A stretch of 6,699 nt of DNA from JBAYZQ01 sp041672385 (GTDB lineage Bacteria > Spirochaetota > Spirochaetia > Sphaerochaetales > Sphaerochaetaceae). Below the pieces are notes generated by a model. The model made no database searches, was not told where the DNA came from, and was given only the letters and a program-made list of their open reading frames with translations. Position numbers and translations under genes: made by a program. This document shows positions 1 to 6,557 of the stretch, piece after piece. The stretch is taken from contig JBAYZQ010000124.1 of assembly GCA_041672385.1 (NCBI GenBank), forward strand, positions 1-6,699. The letters run 5' to 3'. Within the stretch, counting starts at the first letter, position 1. Every line of letters begins with the position of its first letter.

Positions 1-1128
1 TATTCTATTAAGATCGTGAATTTTTCCATCTTTAGATACAATATCTGCATTGGCCATTCCGTTTTCTGTAATAATAATTGGTTTTTTATATCTCTCGTAG
101 AGAAATTTAGGCCCCCAATAAAGGCTAGAGGGAGTAATTTCCCAATTAGTATCTGTATGGTCATAACCCTGTTTTCTTTGACCATATTTATAACAGCCTT
201 TTGCATCGCTTGAAACTGGATATCCGCTATAAATATTCTGACCCAAGAAATCAATCGGGGTAGAAATTAAATCTAAATCTTCTTTTGTTATTTTAGGTAA
301 ATAATTTTTATAGTTAATGTAGTACTTTTCTGGATAGTCTCCCAAAAAAATTGGATCACTAAAAATTGAAACATTCCATAAAAATTTTGGGTTTGAAATT
401 TTCTGACAATCAAAATAGCAGTTTCGTGCACTTTCAATATCTTGTTGACTTTCTGTTTCTGGAATAGCGACCTCAGCTGTAGGAGCATATCCTATACAAA
501 GCTCTTGCTTAGCATTTTCTCTTAATGCTCTTACTCCACTTCCATGACTTAACAAAATATTGTGAATAATTTGAAATTGTTCAGATAAAGAAACTTTTAA
601 CCCTGGAGCAAAAAACCCCGTTTGATAACCTAAAACGGCAAAACACTGAGGTTCATTCATGGTAATGAAATATTTTACTTTAGGTGAATACTCTTTGGAA
701 ACAAACGCACAATAATCAGAAAACCATTTAACACAATCAGAGTTTAACCATCCCCCTTTAAGATGAAGTGCATAAGGCAAGTCCCAGTGAAAAACAGTAA
801 TAAAGGGAGTAATTTTATTTTCTATTAAACAATCAATAAGATTATGATAAAAAAGAACTCCTTCCTCATTTATTTCTTTTTCACCATTTGGAAAAATCCT
901 CGACCAGCTTATTGAAAAACGATAGGAGGTGATTCCTAATTTTTTCATAAGAGTTATGTCTTCTTTATATCTATTTATATGATCGCAAGCTATTTTGCCT
1001 GAAGAGCCATCTATAATTTTATTTTCTTGATTACAAAATTCATCCCAGATATCCTTTCCCTTCTTTCGAGAATTTCCTTCAATTTGATAGGATGAAGTAG
1101 CTACTCCCCAATAAAAATTCTTATCCAT
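1..1128 (-). CDS. GH1 family beta-glycosidase (probable beta-glucosidase), C-terminus cut by window edge
   Basis: The minus strand is open without a stop from an ATG at 1128-1126 to the window edge, giving 376 residues that read as a family 1 glycoside hydrolase, a retaining (beta/alpha)8-barrel enzyme. Visible motifs in order: the N-terminal SYQIEG sugar-binding segment (Q15), FHWDLP (H114-W115), TMNEP with the acid/base Glu at 159, NIYSGYP (Tyr300), and ITENG with the nucleophile Glu at 355. Spacing fits the family. GH1 enzymes are usually about 440-450 residues, so roughly the last 70 are missing. The TMNEP and HWDLP forms favour a true beta-glucosidase or beta-galactosidase over a 6-phospho-beta-glucosidase, which usually has a NEIN-type acid/base motif; the C-terminal residues that would decide are outside the window. 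There is no signal peptide, so it should be cytoplasmic. An AAAGGAAAG ribosome site (1140-1132) sits 6 nt from the ATG at its AGGA core. It is divergent from the transporter operon and may process the imported ligand (inference). Confidence 0.93.
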   Translation of the reverse strand, partial: MDKNFYWGVATSSYQIEGNSRKKGKDIWDEFCNQENKIIDGSSGKIACDHINRYKEDITLMKKLGITSYRFSISWSRIFPNGEKEINEEGVLFYHNLIDCLIENKITPFITVFHWDLPYALHLKGGWLNSDCVKWFSDYCAFVSKEYSPKVKYFITMNEPQCFAVLGYQTGFFAPGLKVSLSEQFQIIHNILLSHGSGVRALRENAKQELCIGYAPTAEVAIPETESQQDIESARNCYFDCQKISNPKFLWNVSIFSDPIFLGDYPEKYYINYKNYLPKITKEDLDLISTPIDFLGQNIYSGYPVSSDAKGCYKYGQRKQGYDHTDTNWEITPSSLYWGPKFLYERYKKPIIITENGMANADIVSKDGKIHDLNRI

Positions 1129-1224
1129 ATTCTTTCCTTTCTATCAATTTATTTTACCATAAAAACCTTATTTAAAAGAATAATAAATGCTTTTTTTTAC
1201 TAAAAAATAGGTATTATTTTAAAT

Positions 1225-1266
1225 AACACCCGTTGTTATAAATATCTATTCAAAACACAAGTTGTT
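1225..1266. promoter_or_regulatory. Candidate operator: two direct copies of AACACnnGTTGTT
   Basis: AACACCCGTTGTT (1225-1237) and AACACAAGTTGTT (1254-1266) are identical at 11 of 13 positions and begin 29 bases apart. The first copy lies inside an imperfect 17-bp dyad, ATAACACCCGTTGTTAT (1223-1239), with 7 of 8 pairs matching around C1231. A further GTTGTT at 1282-1287 lacks the left arm. Repeated dyads with a central CG between divergent sugar genes are typical of LacI-type and similar repressor operators. No regulator gene is visible in the window, so the binding protein is unknown and this remains a candidate. Confidence 0.4.
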
Positions 1267-1368
1267 GATATAGCTATAAATGTTGTTCATTATAGTGAAA
1301 TTTATGTTATTATATTAACACAAATTTAGTATATATATACATTTTATGCATGTTTTCTATTTATACAC

Positions 1369-1397
1369 TTGCAAAACCCCAATTTACCATTTAGAAT
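1369..1397 (+). promoter_or_regulatory. Probable sigma-70-type promoter of the transporter operon
   Basis: TTGCAA (1369-1374) and TAGAAT (1392-1397) are separated by exactly 17 bases and match the -35 and -10 consensus at four and five of six positions. Transcription would begin near 1404, leaving a 5' leader of about 25 nt that includes the GGGAGGA ribosome site at 1417-1423. In such AT-rich DNA other chance matches exist upstream, but none I found has comparable spacing. The candidate operator lies about 100 bases or more upstream of this element, so regulation through it would be by activation, looping, or control of another promoter. Confidence 0.5.
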
Positions 1398-1429
1398 GAA
1401 GTAAATTTAAAATTCTGGGAGGAATTATT

Positions 1430-2641
1430 ATGAAAAAATTTTCAATGTTGCTGTTGGTATTAGTTATTGCAGCAGGTTGTCTTTTTGCTAATGCTGAAAC
1501 TGAACAAGTTGCTGATTCTAAAGCGGATTTCCATATTGGTATTGTTACCGGTACAGTTTCACAGAGCGAAGATGATCTCCGTGGTGCTGAAGCTCTTATG
1601 GCAGAATACGGATCAGTTCAAGATGGTGGAATGATACAGCATGTTACTTATCCTGATAACTTCATGGATGAACAGGAAACTGTTATTGCAGGTATCGCTG
1701 GACTTGCTGATGATCCTATGATGAAAGCTATTATTGTTAACCAAGCAATTCCTGGAACAACAGAAGCTTTCAGAAAAGTAAAAGAAATTAACCCAAAAAT
1801 TCTATGTATTGCTGGTGAAGCTCATGAGGATCCAGGTGTAATTCAGTCTGCTGCTGATCTTGCAATCAACAACAACTTCTTGGCTCGTGGATATTTAATT
1901 ATAAACACAGCTCATGAATTGGGATGTAAAACATTTGTACATATCTCATTCCCACGTCATATGAGTTATGAAACTCTTTCTTCACGTGCTGCAATCATGG
2001 CAAAAACTTGTGAATATTTTGGAATGAAATTCGTTTTTGAAACAGCTCCAGACCCAACAAGTGACGTTGGTGTTGCAGGTGCTCAGCAGTACATTCTTGA
2101 GAAAGTACCAGCATGGGTAGAAAAATATGGTAAAGATGCCGCTTTCTTCTGTACAAATGATGCACATACAGAACCATTGTTAAAACAACTTTTGGCTTAT
2201 GGTGGATATTTCATCGAAGCTGATCTTCCTTCTCCATTAATGGGTTACCCAGGAGCTCTTGGAATCGATTTAACAGCTGAAGCAGGTGATTTTCCTGCTA
2301 TCTTAAAGAAAGTAGAAGAATCAGTCGTAGCTAAAGGTGGTGCTGGAAGATTTGGTACATGGGCATTCAGCTATGGTTATACAAACTCAGCAGCTCTTGG
2401 CCAACATGCTATTAACGTAATAAAGGGTGAAAGTGAACTTACTAAAATTTCTGATATCATGAAAGCTTATCAGAAATATACCCCAGGTGCAGCTTGGAAT
2501 GGTGCTTATTATTCTAACCCTACTACAGGCGTAAGAGTAAACAACCATGTTCTTATCTATCAAGATACTTATATGATGGGTAAAGGCTTCATGCATGCTA
2601 CTGATATTGAAGTTCCAGAAGAATTTCTTAAAGTTAACTAG
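1430..2641 (+). CDS. DUF3798-type periplasmic/lipoprotein solute-binding protein of ABC importer
   Basis: This 403-residue exported protein is the presumed ligand receptor of the importer. The start is supported by GGGAGGA (1417-1423) six bases upstream. Residues 1-22 form a signal: KK, a hydrophobic core, then IAAGC, which could be a spirochaete-style lipobox lipidated at Cys17; alternatively signal peptidase I could cut after ANA at residue 22. The mature part looks like an alternating alpha/beta periplasmic-binding-protein fold. Blocks I recall as characteristic of the DUF3798 family are VTGTVSQSEDDLRGAE (39-54), AGEAHEDPG (128-136), FPRHMSYE (174-181), APDPTSDVGVAGAQQ (206-220) and TNDAHTEPL (242-250). 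Several carry polar or charged residues that could line a ligand pocket (inference). The downstream RbsA-like ATPase and two permeases fix the role as transport, but the ligand is unknown. A hairpin follows the gene, which would let it be made in excess over the membrane parts, as is usual for binding proteins. Confidence 0.85.
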   Translation: MKKFSMLLLVLVIAAGCLFANAETEQVADSKADFHIGIVTGTVSQSEDDLRGAEALMAEYGSVQDGGMIQHVTYPDNFMDEQETVIAGIAGLADDPMMKAIIVNQAIPGTTEAFRKVKEINPKILCIAGEAHEDPGVIQSAADLAINNNFLARGYLIINTAHELGCKTFVHISFPRHMSYETLSSRAAIMAKTCEYFGMKFVFETAPDPTSDVGVAGAQQYILEKVPAWVEKYGKDAAFFCTNDAHTEPLLKQLLAYGGYFIEADLPSPLMGYPGALGIDLTAEAGDFPAILKKVEESVVAKGGAGRFGTWAFSYGYTNSAALGQHAINVIKGESELTKISDIMKAYQKYTPGAAWNGAYYSNPTTGVRVNNHVLIYQDTYMMGKGFMHATDIEVPEEFLKVN

Positions 2642-2661
2642 TATGTTTCTTAACTAATTAC

Positions 2662-2694
2662 AATTCAGGGGGAATTCCCCCTGAATTTATTTTT
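2662..2694 (+). terminator. Strong hairpin with T-tract: intra-operon terminator/attenuator
   Basis: A perfect inverted repeat pairs 2662-2672 with 2677-2687 (11 bp, five of them consecutive G-C pairs next to an AATT loop). It is followed by TTTATTTTTC, a reasonable T-tract. The hairpin starts 20 bases after the binding-protein stop codon and lies 44 bases before the ATPase start. I see no clear new promoter after it. It probably stops part of the transcripts, or protects the 3' end of a short binding-protein mRNA, so that this protein exceeds the ATPase and permeases. That function is inferred from its position. Confidence 0.75.
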
Positions 2695-2731
2695 CAAAAA
2701 AACTCAATAATCTATTTTAAGGAAAGAAAAT

Positions 2732-4348
2732 ATGAAAGAGAACAAAGTGCCCTTGCTTGAAATGCAGAATATAAGTAAGGACTTCTTTGGCAATAAAGTA
2801 CTAAGTGACATTAATTTTACACTGAAGGAAGGAGAAATTCTTGGTTTAGTTGGAGAAAATGGAGCAGGAAAAAGTACTTTAATGAAAATCCTTTTTGGGA
2901 TGGACGTAATCCAAGAAACTGGTGGATATGGTGGAAAAGTAATTATTGATGGACAGGAAGTCCATTTTACTACTCCCCTGGATGCTTTGGATCTTGGAAT
3001 AGGAATGGTTCACCAAGAGTTTTCCTTGTTGCCAGATTTTACTGCTGCAGAAAATATAATGCTTAATCGGGAACCTCAAAATAAGAACTTTGTTTCTGAA
3101 TTTTTTGGAGATAGAATGAATACCATTGATTTTGAGGCTTTAAACGACTCAGCAAAGGTTGCAATTAACCGTTTAGGAGTAAAACTTGACTATAATATGC
3201 CGGTTTCACAAATGCCGGTAGGACATAAACAATTCACAGAAATAGCTAGAGAATTAAGCAAGGAAGGAACTTCAGATGGTGGAAATCCAATAAAACTTCT
3301 TGTTCTTGATGAACCTACAGCTGTACTTTCTGAACAAGAAGCAGACATGCTTCTTTCTTCAATGCGAAACCTGAGTAAAACTGGAATTGCTATTATCTTT
3401 ATAAGCCACCGACTTCAAGAAATAATTGATGTATGTGATACCATGATGGTTATGAGAGACGGAAAAATTATAAAAACTACACCTGTTGAAGGAGTAAAAG
3501 TTGCTGATATAGCTAATTGGATGGTAGGAAGAAACGTTGATACAAAAATTGAACATCGTATATTTGATTATTCAAAAGTCGAAAATGTTATGAAAATTGA
3601 AAACCTTTGGGTAGACATGCCAGGAGAAGTAGTAAGAGATGTTTCCTTAAATGTTAAAAAAGGTGAAATTCTTGGTATCGGAGGTATGGCAGGACAAGGT
3701 AAGCTTGGAATTCCAAACGGTGTAATGGGACTTTATCCAGCAGGTGGTAAAATTTCTTTTAAAGGGACCTCTCTTGCACTTAATAGTCCAAGAGCCCTTC
3801 TTGATGCAGGAATAGCTTTTGTTAGTGAAGACCGTAGGGGTGTTGGACTTTTACTTGACGAAACTCTTGAATGGAATATTTCATTCACGGCTATGCAAAT
3901 AAAAAATAAATACCTAAAATACTATCTCAAAAATCTTATTGCTTGGCGAGATCAAGATGCAATAAAAAAAGCTACCAATGAATTTGTAAAACAACTTGAA
4001 ATAAAATGTACAAGCACAAAACAAAAAGCGAAAGAACTTTCTGGAGGTAATCAGCAAAAGATTTGCCTTGCTAAAGCTTTTGCAGTAGAACCTAAAATGC
4101 TTTTTGTTAGTGAACCTACTAGGGGTATTGACATTGGTGCAAAATCTTTAGTCTTGAAAGCGCTAAGAAATTACAACGAAAAACTGGGTACCACCATCGT
4201 GATGATATCAAGTGAACTTGAGGAACTTAGGTCCATCTGTGATAGAATTGCAATAGTCACTGATGGAAAAATTAATGGAATATTACCGGCTTCCAGACCA
4301 AGCGCTGACTTCGGTCTCCTAATGGTCGGCGAAAAGGTAGAGGAGTAA
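2732..4348 (+). CDS. RbsA-type ABC importer ATPase with two fused nucleotide-binding domains
   Basis: This 538-residue cytoplasmic protein energises the importer; its length fits the sugar (RbsA/MglA) and nucleoside importer ATPases with tandem domains. Domain 1 (about 8-265) has Walker A GENGAGKST (41-49, Lys47), Q-loop Gln95, a degenerate signature MPVGHKQ (161-167), Walker B LVLDEP (Asp193, Glu194) and H-loop His226. Domain 2 (about 287-534) has a defective Walker A, GMAGQGKL (318-325, Leu where Ser/Thr is expected), a canonical ELSGGNQQ signature (435-442), Walker B LFVSEPTRG with Ser460 replacing the Asp but Glu461 kept, and SSE (493-495) where the His switch would be. Thus only the site made of domain 1 Walker motifs and the domain 2 signature looks fully equipped. 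AAGGA (2719-2723) lies 8 nt before the ATG. The stop lies 2 nt before the first permease. The sequence does not reveal the substrate. Confidence 0.96.
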   Translation: MKENKVPLLEMQNISKDFFGNKVLSDINFTLKEGEILGLVGENGAGKSTLMKILFGMDVIQETGGYGGKVIIDGQEVHFTTPLDALDLGIGMVHQEFSLLPDFTAAENIMLNREPQNKNFVSEFFGDRMNTIDFEALNDSAKVAINRLGVKLDYNMPVSQMPVGHKQFTEIARELSKEGTSDGGNPIKLLVLDEPTAVLSEQEADMLLSSMRNLSKTGIAIIFISHRLQEIIDVCDTMMVMRDGKIIKTTPVEGVKVADIANWMVGRNVDTKIEHRIFDYSKVENVMKIENLWVDMPGEVVRDVSLNVKKGEILGIGGMAGQGKLGIPNGVMGLYPAGGKISFKGTSLALNSPRALLDAGIAFVSEDRRGVGLLLDETLEWNISFTAMQIKNKYLKYYLKNLIAWRDQDAIKKATNEFVKQLEIKCTSTKQKAKELSGGNQQKICLAKAFAVEPKMLFVSEPTRGIDIGAKSLVLKALRNYNEKLGTTIVMISSELEELRSICDRIAIVTDGKINGILPASRPSADFGLLMVGEKVEE

Positions 4349-4350
4349 AA

Positions 4351-5415
4351 ATGATAAATTCAACAAATAAATTCCTACCTTGGATGAAAGAAAAAATTAA
4401 AGCTTTTGGATTGCCTAGAATTATAATTGCTTTATTTTTGCTTTTTTTGTTTATAGTAGCCCCTTTTGTGCAGGTTAATATTGCACAAAGTCTTTCTGAT
4501 GTGCTGGCTCGTTTTGGAATGAACGCAATCATGGTATTAGCCATGGTTCCTATGATTCATAGTGGATGTGGTTTAAACTTTGGGCTTCCACTTGGAATTA
4601 TTGCCGGACTTCTAGGTGGTACAATTGCTATAGAACTCAACTTTGTTGGCCCTGCGTCTTTTTATATGGCAATTCTTCTTGCAACACCATTTGCAATTCT
4701 TTTTGGATGGGGTTATGGAAAACTGCTTAATAGAGTAAAAGGCAGTGAAATGATGATAGCCACTTATGTTGGTTTTTCATCAGTAGCTTTCATGTGTATC
4801 ATGTGGATAATTCTTCCTTATCATAGTCCTACAATGGTTTGGGGATTCCAAGGCCAAGGGCTTAGAACAACCATTTCAACCGAAGGTTTTTATCTTCATG
4901 TTCTAAATGATTTTCTTTCAATAAACATTGGACACTTAACCATTCCAGTCGGGATGATATTGTTCTTTGCAGTATTTGCCTTTGGTATGTGGGCTTTCCT
5001 TCATACAAAAACAGGAACTGCTATGACAGCCGTTGGTTCAAATGCCGTGTTTGCAAAAGCAAGTGGTATAAACATTAATAAAATTAGAATTCTTTCAGTT
5101 ATTTTATCAACTTGGTTGGGAGCAATTGGAATACTTGTTTATCAACAATCTTTTGGCTTCATACAACTTTATATGGGACCTTTCTTTATGGCATTACCTG
5201 CTGTTTCGGCAATTCTAATTGGAGGAGCTTCTGTCAACAAAGCTACAATTACAAATGTAATTGTGGGTACCTTCCTTTTCCAAGGGATTCTTACCATGAC
5301 ACCGTCAGTAATGAATTCTGCAATCCAGACTGATATGTCTGAAGTCATCAGAATTATCGTTTCAAATGGAATGATTCTCTACGCTTTGACTAGAAAAACG
5401 GAGGGACAGAACTAA
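4351..5415 (+). CDS. ABC importer permease 1 (RbsC/BPD_transp_2-like)
   Basis: This 354-residue polytopic membrane protein should form half of the translocation channel. Strong hydrophobic segments lie at about 22-42, 57-95 (probably two), 104-125, 135-155, 192-218, 245-265, 278-292, 300-318 and 331-346, consistent with the 8-10 spans of branched-chain amino acid/ribose-type permeases. Family-like features are GLNFGLPLG (74-82), and the late block GGASVNKA (291-298) followed by a hydrophobic helix. The cytoplasmic loop between about 219 and 245 (KTGTAMTAVG onward) is the likely ATPase contact (inference from family topology). The start ATG follows the ATPase stop by 2 nt, with AGAGGAG (4339-4345) inside the ATPase end, implying translational coupling. 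Its 3' end overlaps permease 2 by one base. The two permeases are clear paralogues, so the channel is probably a heterodimer. The substrate is not deducible. Confidence 0.94.
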   Translation: MINSTNKFLPWMKEKIKAFGLPRIIIALFLLFLFIVAPFVQVNIAQSLSDVLARFGMNAIMVLAMVPMIHSGCGLNFGLPLGIIAGLLGGTIAIELNFVGPASFYMAILLATPFAILFGWGYGKLLNRVKGSEMMIATYVGFSSVAFMCIMWIILPYHSPTMVWGFQGQGLRTTISTEGFYLHVLNDFLSINIGHLTIPVGMILFFAVFAFGMWAFLHTKTGTAMTAVGSNAVFAKASGININKIRILSVILSTWLGAIGILVYQQSFGFIQLYMGPFFMALPAVSAILIGGASVNKATITNVIVGTFLFQGILTMTPSVMNSAIQTDMSEVIRIIVSNGMILYALTRKTEGQN

Positions 5416-6557
5416 TGACCATAAAAAAAGTAAAAATTACCCCAAAAAAAGTTTTAAGTTATTTAGCTGATAATGCAGTAACAGTAATGTTTGTTATTAT
5501 TTGTGCTTTTGGTATTCCTTTAAGTGGCTTAAGTGCAAACTTCCTTTTTAGTGAAATTTTAACCAGACTTGCTCGAAACTCTTTTCTTGTTCTAAGTCTT
5601 CTTATTCCAATTATGGCCGGAATGGGACTTAACTTTGGTATGACCTTAGGTGCTATGGCAGGTGAAATTGGACTTATTCTAGTTATTGACTGGAATATAA
5701 TTGGAATTCCTGGAATTATTCTTGCAATGATTATTTCAACGCCAATATCAATTTTACTGGGTTGGATTTGTGGAAAAATCCTAAACATGGCAAAAGGTCG
5801 TGAAATGGTTACCTCTTATATTATTGGATTTTTTATGAATGGTATTTATCAGCTTATTGTTCTCTACGCCATGGGATCTTTAATTCCTCTTGCTAGTAAA
5901 ACTTTAATTCTTCCTCGTGGATATGGTGTAAGAAATACAGTAAACCTAATAACAGTGAGAAAGGTATTTGATAATCTAATAAATGTAAGAATCTTCAATA
6001 CAAATGTACCAGTTTTCACTTTCATTATCATAGTATTTCTTTGTATATTCATTGTTTGGTTTAGAAAAACCAAACTTGGACAAGATATGAAAGCCGTAGG
6101 ACAAGACCTAGAAGTATCAAAATCTGCTGGAATTAAAGAAGAACGTACAAGAATAATTGCAATAATTATTTCTACTGTATTTGCAGGTATTGGAATGATT
6201 ATTTACCTACAGAATATGGGAACCCTAAATACTTATAATTCACATACTCAAATTGGGATGTTCTCAATTGCTGCTTTACTTGTAGGTGGAGCTTCTGTAA
6301 ACAAAGCTAAAATTAGTAATGTATTTCTTGGAATAATTTTGTTCCACATAATGTTCATTGTTTCTCCTTATGCAGGAAAGAATCTTGTGGGTCAAGCAAT
6401 GATTGGTGAATATTTTAGAGTTTTTGTATCCTATGGAGTTATTACACTTTCCTTGGTTTTATATGAATTAAAGAGAAGAAGAGCCAAAAGCCGAATTGGA
6501 GCACAACTTGCTCTAGATCAGGAAGATGAAGAGGAGGTGAAAAATGAAACTGAATAA
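5415..6557 (+). CDS. ABC importer permease 2 (RbsC/BPD_transp_2-like, paralogue of permease 1)
   Basis: This 380-residue polytopic protein is the second channel subunit. It shares with permease 1 the pattern LNFGxxLGxxAG (here 72-83), GWxxGKxLNxxKGxEM (116-131), MKAVG (225-229) and, at identical residue numbers, GGASVNKA (291-298). Hydrophobic spans run at about 21-40, 55-95 (probably two or more), 98-121, 131-155, 198-216, 246-265, 280-292, 300-318 and 332-350. Its start is fixed by GGAGGGA (5400-5406) and by a TAATG overlap with the permease 1 stop. The C-terminus is unusual compared with its partner: a basic stretch KRRRAKSR (353-360) followed by a very acidic tail (369-380), presumably cytoplasmic. 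The last 14 bases overlap the next gene. Retention of two divergent permeases next to one fused ATPase fits a heterodimeric importer. Confidence 0.94.
   Translation: MTIKKVKITPKKVLSYLADNAVTVMFVIICAFGIPLSGLSANFLFSEILTRLARNSFLVLSLLIPIMAGMGLNFGMTLGAMAGEIGLILVIDWNIIGIPGIILAMIISTPISILLGWICGKILNMAKGREMVTSYIIGFFMNGIYQLIVLYAMGSLIPLASKTLILPRGYGVRNTVNLITVRKVFDNLINVRIFNTNVPVFTFIIIVFLCIFIVWFRKTKLGQDMKAVGQDLEVSKSAGIKEERTRIIAIIISTVFAGIGMIIYLQNMGTLNTYNSHTQIGMFSIAALLVGGASVNKAKISNVFLGIILFHIMFIVSPYAGKNLVGQAMIGEYFRVFVSYGVITLSLVLYELKRRRAKSRIGAQLALDQEDEEEVKNETE
6532..6540 (+). promoter_or_regulatory. Strong ribosome-binding site inside permease 2 for the downstream gene
   Basis: AGGAGGTGA closely matches the anti-Shine-Dalgarno complement. 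Its GGAGG core (6533-6537) lies 6 nt before the ATG at 6544. It falls within the last codons of permease 2, and the two frames overlap by 14 nt. This supports a real start at 6544 and translational coupling. Confidence 0.85.

Larger units (their letters stand above)
1129..1429. other. Divergent intergenic control region
   Basis: This 301-base stretch separates the divergent GH1 and transporter genes and has no convincing coding frame. It is very AT-rich. It contains, from left to right: the GH1 ribosome-binding site (1132-1140, minus strand); a weak possible minus-strand -10 element (TAAAAT, complement of 1151-1156) without a convincing -35; a run of eight T (1191-1198); two copies of a dyad-like 13-mer (1225-1237 and 1254-1266) and a half copy near 1282; a 10-bp palindrome TATAGCTATA (1269-1278); the best rightward promoter (1369-1397); and the binding-protein ribosome site GGGAGGA (1417-1423). 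Both genes are probably controlled from here. I see no riboswitch-like fold and no clear catabolite (cre-type) box. Confidence 0.8.

Noticed and set aside
16..213. 65-residue plus-strand frame
   Set aside because: It lies entirely within the GH1 gene on the opposite strand, which has clear catalytic motifs (ITENG) here, and it has no ribosome site.
288..488. 66-residue minus-strand frame
   Set aside because: It is in a different frame from the GH1 gene that runs through this stretch; the GH1 frame stays open and keeps family-like sequence.
1151..1156. TAAAAT on the minus strand as a -10 box for the GH1 gene
   Set aside because: No acceptable -35 element lies 16-18 bases upstream, and such hexamers are expected by chance in this AT-rich region; kept only as a mention in the intergenic entry.
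1269..1278. TATAGCTATA palindrome as a separate operator
   Set aside because: A 10-bp AT-rich palindrome is weak evidence alone; it has no second copy in the window.
1129..1429. Riboswitch or attenuator leader for the transporter operon
   Set aside because: The likely transcript leader is only about 25 nt and I see no conserved riboswitch core or terminator hairpin before the first gene.
4272..4544. 90-residue minus-strand frame across the ATPase/permease 1 junction
   Set aside because: Spans two well-supported coding genes on the other strand, with no recognisable motif or ribosome site.
5459..5788. 109-residue minus-strand frame opposite permease 2
   Set aside because: Antisense shadow of a hydrophobic membrane-protein gene; low-complexity Ile/Pro/Lys composition and no supporting start signal.
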